Source of the DNA: CAWAMD01 sp963783045 | GTDB lineage: Bacteria; Actinomycetota; Nitriliruptoria; Nitriliruptorales; Nitriliruptoraceae | NCBI GenBank assembly: GCA_963783045.1 | Contig: CAWAMD010000003.1 | Span: 124,001 to 188,000 of the forward strand | Reading direction: 5' to 3' | DNA length: 64,000 nt | Shown: one piece after another, positions 9,260 through 16,442 of the stretch | How the letters are laid out: each line of letters opens with the position of its first letter | How positions within the stretch are numbered: the first letter of the stretch is position 1 | The notes under the pieces: generated by a model | What the model saw: the letters and a program-made list of their open reading frames with translations, nothing else | Told to the model about the DNA's origin: nothing | Database searches by the model: none | Position numbers and translations under genes: made by a program

Positions 9260-9683
9260 TTGCGCACCACGATCCTTCTCGCCGTCGCGGCGCTTGCGGC
9301 CTCGGGATGCGCCCTGAAGTCCCCGGAGGTCGGGTCGGTCCCGCCGGTCCGTCACGTCGCGGTCGGAGGGCTGCCTGACCAGCCGTTGCACGACGCCGAC
9401 CAGGCGACCAACGGGCTCGTCCCTCTCGGGCGAGGTCGACCCGACCGATCCCGTCGCGGTGGCGACCGCCCGGATCGTCGGCGGCTTGCGTGCTCAGGGG
9501 CTCGAGGTCGTGGATCTCGGCGCCGAGACGATCGCGCGCGTGGACGACCTCGTCACCGTGCGCGTCGCTGTCACCCACCGGGCCGGACCCGATGCGACCC
9601 CGTACACGTCGGTGTACGAGCTCGACCTGACCCGGGGCCGCGATGGCGAATGGGAGGTCACCCGCGCTCGGAGCATCGGATGA
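9260..9683 (+). pseudogene. Conjugation-linked lipoprotein, one frame break
   Basis: Secreted lipoprotein of about 140 residues. From a TTG at 9260 (GGGAG 5 nt upstream) it reads a short signal peptide ending in the lipobox LAASGC, then about 35 residues. The frame must then move by one base near 9418 (run GTCCCTCTCG) to continue as GEVDPTDPVAVATARIV and end at RARSIG. The downstream part has a compact beta-rich pattern (VDDLVTVRVAVTHRAG, TSVYELDLTRG). A GTG at 9221 is an alternative start. It ends in an ATGA overlap with the wall hydrolase, so the two are co-translated. In conjugation operons, such lipoproteins are usually envelope components; this one has no recognised family. Confidence 0.6.
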
Positions 9684-10885
9684 TGCGCCGGCTGCTGACC
9701 GGCACGGTCGTCATGGTCGTGGCCCTGCCGCTCGGGATGGTCACCGGGATGGGCGCCAGCAACGCCCGTTGGCCCGACCGGTTCGACCCGTCCACGCTGG
9801 CCGACGAGATCCCGCAGCCGATGCTGGCGGCCTACCTCGATGCCGCCGAGCACTGGGACATCGACTGGGCACTACTGGCCGCCATCGGCAAGATCGAGTG
9901 CGACCACGGCCGCTATCGGGCAGCAGGGTGCTGGCCTCCCGGAACCGTCAACGCCGCCGGGGCGCGCGGACCCATGCAGTTCCTCGGGTCGACGTGGCGG
10001 ACGTCTGCGGGCCGGTACGACCTCGACGTGTCCGGCCCGCCGGCGCCGGACGGGGGCGGGTACGGCACCGACGGTGACGGCGACGGGATCGCCGACCCGT
10101 GGAACCCGTTCGACGCCGTCCACTCCGCCGCCCGGTTCCTCATCGACCTCGGCGGCCAGGACGATCCACGCACCGCAGCCAAGGGCTACTACGCCGGGCC
10201 GGCGAACCCCGACCCGACGGCAGGCGAGAGCTACGCCACCCGTGCCGCCGAGCTGATCGCCCACTACCACCAGCTGGCCGGCGCCGGCGGCCCCGGCACG
10301 CCACCAGTCGCCGTCGTCCAGGACGGCTACGCGTTGCCGTTCGCACCCGCCGGTCTCCACGCCGTCACGACCGACGCCGTCCCGCCGCGCGACCCCGAGT
10401 GGCAGCTGGTCCGCCCCCACCACTCGGACCGCGTCGGCGTCGACATCGCCCTGCAGGTCGGGACCCCGATCTACGCACTCGTCGACGCCACCATCGTCTG
10501 GGCCGGCCCATCGGGAGCTTGCGGGCTGGGGATCCAGCTCCACGCCGCGGCGCAGCAGGCCCGGATCACCTACTGCCACCTGTCGGCCATCACCGTTACT
10601 GCCGGCCAGCAGGTCGACGCCGGAGCAAGGCTCGGCCACTCCGGCGGTGAGCCTGGCACGCCCGGTGCCGGATCGTCGACCGGTCCGCACCTGCACCTGC
10701 ACATCGACACGCCAGCCGGACGTCGCTGCCCACAGGCGCTGCTGCTGGGGCTCTGGCGCGGCTGGCCCGTGCCCACGATCTCCGGGCTCCGCACGGCCGG
10801 CTGCACCTACAGCGGCAGGCCCCCCACACCCGAATCGCCGGTTCCCGTCCCGCCAGACCTGCCCGTCCCCGGGACCGCGCCGTGA
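9680..10885 (+). CDS. Lytic transglycosylase plus M23 peptidase wall hydrolase
   Basis: 401 residues, exported (hydrophobic N-terminus MMRRLLTGTVVMVVALPLG). The first half is a soluble lytic transglycosylase domain: WALLAAIGKIECDHGRY with the catalytic Glu, then GARGPMQFLGSTW. The second half (from about residue 215) is an M23 metallopeptidase domain: HSDRVGVDIALQVG and the zinc-binding GPHLHLHID. The fusion would cut both glycan and peptide parts of peptidoglycan and is a typical VirB1-like opener of the wall for a conjugation channel. The start overlaps the lipoprotein stop (ATGA) and the stop overlaps the WhiB gene start (GTGA). The reading frame is intact. The second element encodes only a transglycosylase (34230). 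Confidence 0.85.
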   Translation: MMRRLLTGTVVMVVALPLGMVTGMGASNARWPDRFDPSTLADEIPQPMLAAYLDAAEHWDIDWALLAAIGKIECDHGRYRAAGCWPPGTVNAAGARGPMQFLGSTWRTSAGRYDLDVSGPPAPDGGGYGTDGDGDGIADPWNPFDAVHSAARFLIDLGGQDDPRTAAKGYYAGPANPDPTAGESYATRAAELIAHYHQLAGAGGPGTPPVAVVQDGYALPFAPAGLHAVTTDAVPPRDPEWQLVRPHHSDRVGVDIALQVGTPIYALVDATIVWAGPSGACGLGIQLHAAAQQARITYCHLSAITVTAGQQVDAGARLGHSGGEPGTPGAGSSTGPHLHLHIDTPAGRRCPQALLLGLWRGWPVPTISGLRTAGCTYSGRPPTPESPVPVPPDLPVPGTAP

Positions 10886-11490
10886 CGAGGTCACCGGATC
10901 TGATCTGACCTGGATCGGCCAGGCCGGCTGCCGCGAGGAGCCGTCCCGCCGCTTCGTGGATCCCGCCGACGACGCCGAGGTCCGCGCTGCGTTGTCCGTC
11001 TGCCAGCGCTGCCCCGTCCGCGAGCCGTGCCTGGAAACCGCGCTGAGCCACCGGGTCGAGGCGGACGTGGGCATCTGGGGCGGCACCACGACCAGCCCAG
11101 CGGCGACAGATCCGACGAGACCGGCTGCAGGCCGAGGCCGTACGCAACGGCAACGGGCGACGGGCGCCGGCCCCCGTCCCGGACGCGTCCCGCGAAACGC
11201 CGCCGGCTCGGACCGGACCACCGACAGAGGTCCGGCGCCTCGCCGCCCCGGAGATCACCGTCGCCCGGGACAAGTACGGCGACTACGCGTCCGCCGACGG
11301 CCGGGTCCTGATCTTCCGCATCCGCGGAGCCCTGCCGTGGGTGCTCGCGATCGACGACCAGATCATCGGCGCCAGCCAGACCGTCACCGAGGCCCGCCGC
11401 ACCGCCTGGACGACGCTGCACAAGGCTGAACGGACCGACGCCCGCACGCCCGGGCCGGCCCTGGCGCGGGCACACGGCGGACGTCGATGA
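10882..11490 (+). pseudogene. WhiB-like protein with extra C-terminal domain, frame broken
   Basis: WhiB-type proteins bind a 4Fe-4S cluster through four cysteines and control transcription in actinobacteria. Here LTWIGQAGCREEPSRRF, VCQRCPVREPC (C-x2-C-x5-C) and GIWGGTT give the full signature. The GTG at 10882 overlaps the previous stop, but the motif is out of frame with it because ATCTG is present twice in tandem (10899-10908); with one copy the gene would read MTRSPDLTWIGQ. A second one-base break near 11090 leads to AQRRQIRRDRLQ, the expected basic helix, and then to an extension of about 60 residues (VARDKYGDYASADGRVLIF) not found in ordinary WhiB proteins. It probably regulates element transfer or excision. 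Confidence 0.7.
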
Positions 11491-11603
11491 ACCCGTGCGC
11501 TCCGCGGGCGAAGCGCGTGGTCCGGTCACAATCCGGCTGGCGACACGACAACTCCCTACGCGACGGCGGCGCGACGGCCGCCGACAGGGAGACAGCGCCA
11601 TGA
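11487..11603 (+). CDS. Tiny hypothetical ORF (38 aa)
   Basis: 38 codons joined to both neighbours by ATGA overlaps (11487-11490 and 11600-11603), the same coupling used throughout this operon. The product (MNPCAPRAKRVVRSQSGWRH at the start) is basic and has no recognisable motif. The two exact overlaps are the only evidence that it is translated; it could be a leader or a chance ORF. Confidence 0.35.
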   Translation: MNPCAPRAKRVVRSQSGWRHDNSLRDGGATAADRETAP

Positions 11604-11792
11604 GCGAACAGCGCGGCCCCTACGACCCGCGGCTGCGACACCCGAACCGTCCCACCGCGGACCCCCAGCCGCTGCGCGAGCTTGCTGCGCCAGTACGTCG
11701 AGGAACGCAACTGGAGCGACCGGCTCACGCCGTCGTCTACGAACGGTCACGGCCCTGACGGCACGACCAGCGTCCGGCACGACCATGGGTGA
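11600..11792 (+). pseudogene. Small hypothetical protein, one frame break
   Basis: It starts with ATG at 11600 (ATGA overlap) and reads MSEQRGPYDPRLRHPNRP. After about 27 codons a one-base change near 11685 is needed to keep a protein-like frame (LLRQYVEERNWSDRL), which ends at 11792 inside the start of the RadC gene. Without the change it stops at 11758. No family is recognised. It would be about 63 residues, polar and soluble. Confidence 0.4.
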
Positions 11793-12303
11793 CCAGCTCT
11801 GCCCCCACTGCGCCGGCGAGCAGACCCGGATCTACCGGCCCGGCGCACCCGAAGACCGGCTCGAGGTCACCAGCCCCGAAGCAGCCGCCGAGATCCTCAT
11901 GCCGCTGATGCAGGGCCTCGACCGCGAGCACTGCGTCACCCTCAACCTCGACACCAAGCACCGGCTCCTGGCCGCGACCACGGTCTCAATTGGCTCGATC
12001 GACCACACCTTCATGTCGCCGCGCGAGGTGTTCCGCGACGCCCTGCTCCGTGACGCAGCCGCGATCATCATCGCCCACAACCACCCCTCCGGCGACGCCA
12101 CCCCCTCCCGCGACGACGAAGCCGTCACCCGCCGACTCGGCCGAGCCGGCGACATGATCGGCGTCGACGTCCTCGACCACCTGGTCATCGGCCACCAACG
12201 GTGGACCTCGCTGGCCCGCCGTGGCGTCCTCATGCAGGACGCGCAACAGCAATGGTCCATGGACGAGCCGATGGCCATCAACGGCGCGGCGAGACGCGCA
12301 TGA
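11785..12303 (+). CDS. RadC-like JAB/MPN-domain protein
   Basis: 172 residues matching the C-terminal JAB domain of RadC. It shows the metalloprotease-type site IIAHNHPSGDATPSRDD (H-x-H-x7-S-x2-D) preceded by the expected conserved strand (LRDAAAIII). Residues 1-35 contain CPHC and would be a short N-terminal extension. RadC-domain proteins are very common in conjugative elements and prophages. Their activity is unsettled, and the old DNA-repair role is doubtful. It overlaps the upstream small ORF by 8 nt and the next ORF by ATGA. The frame is intact. Confidence 0.8.
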   Translation: MGDQLCPHCAGEQTRIYRPGAPEDRLEVTSPEAAAEILMPLMQGLDREHCVTLNLDTKHRLLAATTVSIGSIDHTFMSPREVFRDALLRDAAAIIIAHNHPSGDATPSRDDEAVTRRLGRAGDMIGVDVLDHLVIGHQRWTSLARRGVLMQDAQQQWSMDEPMAINGAARRA

Positions 12304-12551
12304 GCAGCCGGACCCGCTACATCGTCGTCTCCTGGGTCGACCAGCGAGGTCAGAAGCGCGGGCGCCACCCTGCCACGCGTGAGTACGGCGTCGCCAGCTC
12401 GAAGCAGGGGGCCATCAGGCTGGCCGAGCGGGTGCTCCCACCCGACGCTGAGTACATCGTGACCACCGTGACGCGGACCGTGCACCACGGCCGGACCCCC
12501 TCTGTCGAGCCGCCGGCACCCGAACGGTCGCAGCCGGGACGGAGCCGATGA
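12300..12551 (+). CDS. Small hypothetical protein (83 aa)
   Basis: 83 residues, basic, soluble. It begins MSSRTRYIVVSWVDQRGQKR; the alternating beta-like N-terminus is followed by a helix (SSKQGAIRLAERVL) and a second strand (AEYIVTTVTRTVHH), a small alpha/beta fold. The C-terminal 20 residues are Pro/Arg-rich and probably disordered. It starts and ends in ATGA overlaps with its neighbours. No family is recognised; its place in the RadC-to-integrase operon suggests an accessory role in element maintenance. Confidence 0.6.
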   Translation: MSSRTRYIVVSWVDQRGQKRGRHPATREYGVASSKQGAIRLAERVLPPDAEYIVTTVTRTVHHGRTPSVEPPAPERSQPGRSR

Positions 12552-12691
12552 GCATGACCGTTGCCGCCCGTTATCCACAGCTTCCCGCATCCCGAGCCTG
12601 CGCCCGGCCACATCGCTGCCACACTCGAAGGACATCCGGCCACCGGCAGCTGAGCGCAGGTCATGACACCCATCAGGAGGCATCGCGATGA
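12548..12691 (+). CDS. Tiny hypothetical ORF (47 aa), doubtful
   Basis: 47 codons between two ATGA overlaps (12548-12551 and 12688-12691). The product (MSMTVAARYPQLPASRACAR at the start) is rich in Arg, His and Cys and has no motif. It also contains the ribosome-binding site of the excisionase gene. It may only be a spacer that is translated. Confidence 0.3.
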   Translation: MSMTVAARYPQLPASRACARPHRCHTRRTSGHRQLSAGHDTHQEASR

Positions 12692-12900
12692 CCGCGCTGG
12701 AGGAACTGCCACCGACGATCGCCGTGGAGGAAGCCGGGCGGCTCCTCGGCCTCAGCCGCACATCCGCCTACGGAGCTGCGGCGCGGGGCGAGCTGCCAAC
12801 CATCCGACTCAACGGTCGGCTCCATGTCCCCACGGCGCGACTCCGAGCCCTGCTCGGCGTCGACGACGGGGGCGAGGACCAGCTGCAAGAAGCGGGATGA
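12688..12900 (+). CDS. Excisionase-like helix-turn-helix protein
   Basis: 70 residues with a MerR/Xis-type DNA-binding helix-turn-helix: TIAVEEAGRLLGLSRTSAYG (first helices), then AAARGELPTIRLNGRLHVPT (wing). This is the usual form of excisionases and AlpA-like regulators encoded directly before a tyrosine integrase. AGGAGG lies 7 nt before the ATG. The integrase starts 24 nt downstream. The product would bend attachment-site DNA and direct excision of the element, and may also control the operon. The assignment is strong by fold and position. Confidence 0.8.
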   Translation: MTALEELPPTIAVEEAGRLLGLSRTSAYGAAARGELPTIRLNGRLHVPTARLRALLGVDDGGEDQLQEAG

Positions 12901-12924
12901 GCCAACCGGGCCAGGAGGTCCACC

Positions 12925-14181
12925 ATGAAGGGCCGCGTCTTCAAGCGGTGTACCCAGTGCCCGAAGCGCTCCAAGTACCGGGAGGGCGACCGGCGCTGCC
13001 CAAACTGCGGTGGCACAGAGTTCACCTGGTACTTCTCGGTCGACCTCGGCAAGAAGGCCAACGGCAAGCGCAACCGCAAGGACAAGGGCGGGTTCTCCAC
13101 CAAGCGAGACGCAGAACGGGCCTTGCGCGACCTGCTCACGAAGGCTGACCGGGGCAGCGTCATCGAGAGCAGCAAGCTCACGGTCGCTCAGTTCCTCTGC
13201 GACGAGTGGCTGCCTGCCATGCAGATGAGCATCGAGAAGACGACCTGGGTCGGCTACCAGGGCAACGTCGACCGCTACATCATCCCGCGCATCGGCGAGA
13301 TCGCTCTCCGTGATCTCAAGCCCCCGAAGATCAACTGGCTCTACGCGGACGTTCGGGACAACGGGCGGTCCAGGGGTACGGGAAAGCTGTCCCTCAAGAC
13401 CGTCCGCGAGGTCCACGTCACCCTCCACCGAGCGCTGGAGGACGCCGTTCGCTGGGACTACCTCGACAACAACCCCGCGAGCCGAGCAAACGCCCCATCG
13501 GCCACGGCAGCCAAGAACCAGCGCAAGAAGGCGATCAAGACGTGGACCGCCTCCGAAGTGAACGCATTCGCCAAGCTTCACGCGGATCACCCCTTCTTCG
13601 TCCTATGGCTGCTCGCGGCATCCACCGGCATGCGCCGCTCCGAGCTCCTCGGCCTGCGGTGGAAGGACGTCGACCTCGAGAACAGCCGGCTGGCCGTCCG
13701 GCAGGTACTCGTGAAGGTCGGCGGCAAGGGCGAGTTCAAGGACGCCCCGAAGTCGGCACACGGATTTCGAACGATCCGTCTCCCTGGGAGCGTCGTCGCG
13801 TCCCTCCGGGACGCACGCCAGACGCAGATCGCTGTCAGGCTTGGGTCATCCGTGTGGCATGACCTCGACCTCGTGTTCTGTCGTGACGATGGCCTCCCGT
13901 TTCATCCGGACTACGTGACCGAGACCGTGCGGGAGATGATCGAGGCCAGTGGACTGCCGCCCATTCGACCCCTGCAGGACCTCCGCCACACCCACGCGAC
14001 GCTCCTGCTCGCCGACGGCGCCAACGCGAAGGTCGTCCAGGAACGGCTCGGACATCACTCGCACTCGTTCACCGCGGACACCTACCAGCACGTCATGCCC
14101 GGAATGGACGAGGCCGTCGCGAACCAGTTCGAGGACCTCGTGTTCGGCGACGACGCGCCCGAGGGAAGCGCGGACAATTGA
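12925..14181 (+). CDS. Tyrosine-recombinase integrase
   Basis: 418 residues. Residues 9-33 carry four cysteines (CTQC and CPNC) that look like a zinc ribbon, an unusual N-terminus. They are followed by an arm-binding domain, a core-binding SAM-like domain (VAQFLCDEWLPAMQM) and the catalytic domain. Catalytic residues: Arg in TGMRRSELLGLRW (about 237), DLRHTHATLLL (Arg 354), LGHHS (His 377) and the nucleophile in TADTYQHV (Tyr 387). The position that is His in most relatives (H-x-x-R) is Gln 351 here. AGGAGG precedes the ATG. It catalyses integration of the element, probably at the tRNA-like site at 16230. The frame is intact. Confidence 0.92.
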   Translation: MKGRVFKRCTQCPKRSKYREGDRRCPNCGGTEFTWYFSVDLGKKANGKRNRKDKGGFSTKRDAERALRDLLTKADRGSVIESSKLTVAQFLCDEWLPAMQMSIEKTTWVGYQGNVDRYIIPRIGEIALRDLKPPKINWLYADVRDNGRSRGTGKLSLKTVREVHVTLHRALEDAVRWDYLDNNPASRANAPSATAAKNQRKKAIKTWTASEVNAFAKLHADHPFFVLWLLAASTGMRRSELLGLRWKDVDLENSRLAVRQVLVKVGGKGEFKDAPKSAHGFRTIRLPGSVVASLRDARQTQIAVRLGSSVWHDLDLVFCRDDGLPFHPDYVTETVREMIEASGLPPIRPLQDLRHTHATLLLADGANAKVVQERLGHHSHSFTADTYQHVMPGMDEAVANQFEDLVFGDDAPEGSADN

Positions 14182-14199
14182 CGACCCGCCAAGGCGACA

Positions 14200-14267
14200 G
14201 CGCGAACACGAAGCCATACGACGCGGACGTCTCCGACGAAGGCCCACAGCCGGCGCGAACACGATGC
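14200..14267. repeat. Imperfect direct repeat after the integrase gene
   Basis: Two copies of about 15 bp, GCGCGAACACGAAGC (near 14200) and GCGCGAACACGATGC (near 14253), differ at one base and start 53 bp apart, directly after int. They could be arm-type integrase sites. The match is short, so this is tentative. Confidence 0.35.
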
Positions 14268-14283
14268 GATCGCCGACGGAGGT

Positions 14284-16050
14284 CTACAGCATGCCTTTCC
14301 GGGACTGTGCGATCAGCTCCGCGTAGGACGCTCGCGCGGCCTCCCACCTGGCGTCGTCGCCGACCAGGCAGGCCAACTCCGACTTTCGTGAATTGGCCGA
14401 CGAGGAGATGGGATCCCGCTGGGCATGTTGATGACGCCAGCGAAGTCGGCCGACGTAGGGCGTCGGAATCCACGCAGCCCCCTCCTCGGCGGGATGCTCA
14501 CGGAGGTCAGCAACGAGCGCGCCAGCCAAGTACTCGAACTGATCGAACGCCTCGTCGTATCGGCGGTCACTGTCGAGGTAGTCCCTCAGAGGAACCCGCA
14601 GGATGTCGTGCAGATAATCCGAATGGGGCGTGTGTCGCTTGTTCGCGGGCTCACGCTCGCCAGTGGCCAGCCACTGGGCGAGCCCGGCGGCGTCCTCGAA
14701 GACACGGAACGGATGGAGCGCCGTGACGAGCCGCTCAGCCTCATTGCCGTCGCGCCACCGCGGTTCAAGGGCCGCGTCGCGGACCATCTGCCAGTTGCTG
14801 CTACTCACCGCACCGAGGCCAAGCGCGTAGAAGCACAGCAGCGCGGGATAGCGCCGTAGGGCGAGCAAGGCCGTCAGCCCGCTGCGATCGCCATCGTGGC
14901 TGACGATGAACTCGAGCGCGCGAACGGCGAGTTGTCGGTGGCGTTCGGAGTCACCATGGGCACCCAGGGTGGCCAGAACGTGGAGCAGCGTCTCGGTGTC
15001 GGCCTCATATCGGTGGACGATGTCCTTGGCCCCGTCGACGCTGACATTGCTTACTGGATAGCGCTCTTGCTCATGCGTGCGATCCCGCAGCCGCCGCGCT
15101 TCTTCCATGACAGTGTCGGTGAGCCGGATGCGGTCGCGTTCGTCGGGTAGGTAGCGCTTCACGGCTGCGACAGCAAGATCAACGCTCGCCGGGTGTGGAC
15201 GGGCGACCTCCCCGAGGATCGCGACCTTGTCAGCCACTGCTGCGAAGAACGAGGCCGCATCTTCAATCGGCACCACGACGGCCTCACGGTGCGCGACAAG
15301 CGGTTTGGCCTCGTCGGCAACTCGGCCATGCCGGGCGGCCCAGAAGGTGCGGTAGCGCCGGTTCGGCGCCCGCAGAATGGCCTCCCTCAGCGCTGCGTCC
15401 CACACGCCCGACCACCCGCAAACGACGAGGCCGAACTCATCGAGGATGCGGTCGAGCAACGCGTCGATGGCCGGGTCGTACGCCTCCAGCTCAGTGAGCG
15501 TGTTGAGCAACCGCGTGTCGCGGTAATCACCGTGGAGCTTGAGGACGATGACGCGCCCATGCGTGAGAGGAACGCCGCCGCGGATGGCATCCGGTGAGCT
15601 CCACACATCATGAGCAACGCCCGCACCTACAAGCGCTTGCTCGGTCAACGTGTCGAAGTTCGTGGTCAGGACGATCCGAACGATCCCGCGGGCAGCGAGA
15701 TCGGCCACAGCGTGGTGCGCTCGGGTCGGCTGCTTGACGCCCTGCTCTCGCTCGTCGGCGGTGGGCTCGAAGTAGCCGCGCAGGATTGCCTGGCGCTCGG
15801 CCGCAGTGGGAGCGAGCTTCTCGAGCACCTCGGAGTAGTCAGGATCCTCGCTGTACGTCTCGTGGTACCAGCCGGCGGGGTCGGCCGGCACCTCGCCCAT
15901 CGCCGCGGCGGCCAGTCTCGTGATGAGGTCGACCGTGACCTCCCAGCCCGTCGGGATCTCGGCGTCACGGCTGACACCGGACCCGAGCAGCACGGCGTAT
16001 ACGCCGGGCGCGTCGTGCAGCGCCAGGGAGAGCTCGGTCGTGGGATCCAT
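14284..16050 (-). CDS. SIR2-domain defence protein
   Basis: About 588 residues. The N-terminal 280 residues form a SIR2-like NAD-binding fold: LGSGVSRDAEIPTGWEV, VLTTNFDTLTEQAL (catalytic Asn) and VLKLHGDYRDT (His). The remainder is helical, without recognised repeats. Large two-part SIR2 proteins of this type deplete NAD+ on phage infection and abort it (the DSR/Thoeris-effector type of family). ATG 16050 is chosen because it directly precedes the SIR2 fold. The frame is also open to an ATG at 16182, but that stretch holds two short tandem duplications and looks non-coding. The gene lies between the integrase and the tRNA-like site, a common cargo position. Defence is inferred from family and place. 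Confidence 0.8.
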   Translation of the reverse strand: MDPTTELSLALHDAPGVYAVLLGSGVSRDAEIPTGWEVTVDLITRLAAAAMGEVPADPAGWYHETYSEDPDYSEVLEKLAPTAAERQAILRGYFEPTADEREQGVKQPTRAHHAVADLAARGIVRIVLTTNFDTLTEQALVGAGVAHDVWSSPDAIRGGVPLTHGRVIVLKLHGDYRDTRLLNTLTELEAYDPAIDALLDRILDEFGLVVCGWSGVWDAALREAILRAPNRRYRTFWAARHGRVADEAKPLVAHREAVVVPIEDAASFFAAVADKVAILGEVARPHPASVDLAVAAVKRYLPDERDRIRLTDTVMEEARRLRDRTHEQERYPVSNVSVDGAKDIVHRYEADTETLLHVLATLGAHGDSERHRQLAVRALEFIVSHDGDRSGLTALLALRRYPALLCFYALGLGAVSSSNWQMVRDAALEPRWRDGNEAERLVTALHPFRVFEDAAGLAQWLATGEREPANKRHTPHSDYLHDILRVPLRDYLDSDRRYDEAFDQFEYLAGALVADLREHPAEEGAAWIPTPYVGRLRWRHQHAQRDPISSSANSRKSELACLVGDDARWEAARASYAELIAQSRKGML

Positions 16051-16106
16051 GAGCCGCAGGATGCCTGATGTTGCCACGGGCCGCCTGGCGAGAAGTCGGT
16101 TGTCCC

Positions 16107-16137
16107 GCCACAGCTGGCCCGCCACAGCTGGCCCGCC
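16107..16137. repeat. 14-bp tandem duplication
   Basis: The unit GCCACAGCTGGCCC occurs twice head to tail (16107-16120 and 16121-16134), followed by the first three bases of a third. It lies between the SIR2 start and the tRNA-like remnant. Confidence 0.8.
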
Positions 16138-16172
16138 AGCGAGTCCTGGATTCGAGACGGCCAGGAGGATCT

Positions 16173-16194
16173 TGGAGGCCATATGGAGGCCATA
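16173..16194. repeat. 11-bp tandem duplication
   Basis: TGGAGGCCATA occurs twice in tandem (16173-16183 and 16184-16194), directly next to the terminator hairpin. It includes the alternative ATG at 16182. Its length, like that of the 14-bp duplication, is not a multiple of three. Confidence 0.8.
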
Positions 16195-16200
16195 GATCGG

Positions 16201-16224
16201 AAAACCCCCGAATTCGGGGGTTTT
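16201..16224 (-). terminator. Perfect intrinsic terminator hairpin of the tRNA-like gene
   Basis: AAAACCCCCGAATTCGGGGGTTTT is a perfect 24-base palindrome: a G/C stem with flanking A and T tracts. On the minus strand it lies 5 nt beyond the 3' end of the tRNA-fMet-like sequence, as expected for a tRNA terminator, and it would work in either direction. Confidence 0.85.
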
Positions 16225-16229
16225 CGTAG

Positions 16230-16296
16230 TAGCGGGGGCAGGATTGAACCTGCGACCTCCGGGTTATGAGCCCCGAAGAGCTCGTCCCACCCCGGA
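16230..16296 (-). pseudogene. Degenerate tRNA-fMet (CAU) sequence, likely attachment-site remnant
   Basis: On the minus strand the 3' half is almost exactly an actinobacterial initiator tRNA: anticodon loop CTCATAA, GGAGGTCGCAGGTTCAATCC and acceptor end CCCCCGCTAC. Three faults stop it folding normally. The T-loop has 6 nt (TTCAAT) instead of 7, the anticodon arm has an extra G, and the D-arm is missing about 9 nt. The 5' acceptor strand matches only in part. A tyrosine integrase 2 kb away commonly recombines at a tRNA 3' end, so I read this as a scarred attachment site. The alternative is a real tRNA gene damaged by sequence errors. Confidence 0.7.
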
Positions 16297-16442
16297 CCAG
16301 CCGACCCCAGAACATGCCGCTGACCAGCACAAACGCACTTTCCGTATCCCTCGTGGTCCCCGTCGAGACCGGTGTGTCTCAGGAATCCTGGCACTCATCC
16401 GGCACTCATCGGCGCCAGCGTGCGAGTCCCCAATTCCGCCAC

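Noticed and set aside
16051..16182. 44-codon upstream extension of the SIR2 protein from ATG 16182
   Set aside because: The stretch consists largely of tandem duplications next to the terminator and lacks a ribosome-binding site; the SIR2 fold starts right after ATG 16050.
16107..16194. CRISPR-like array near the attachment site
   Set aside because: Only two tandem copies of each unit and no spacers; no cas genes anywhere in the window.
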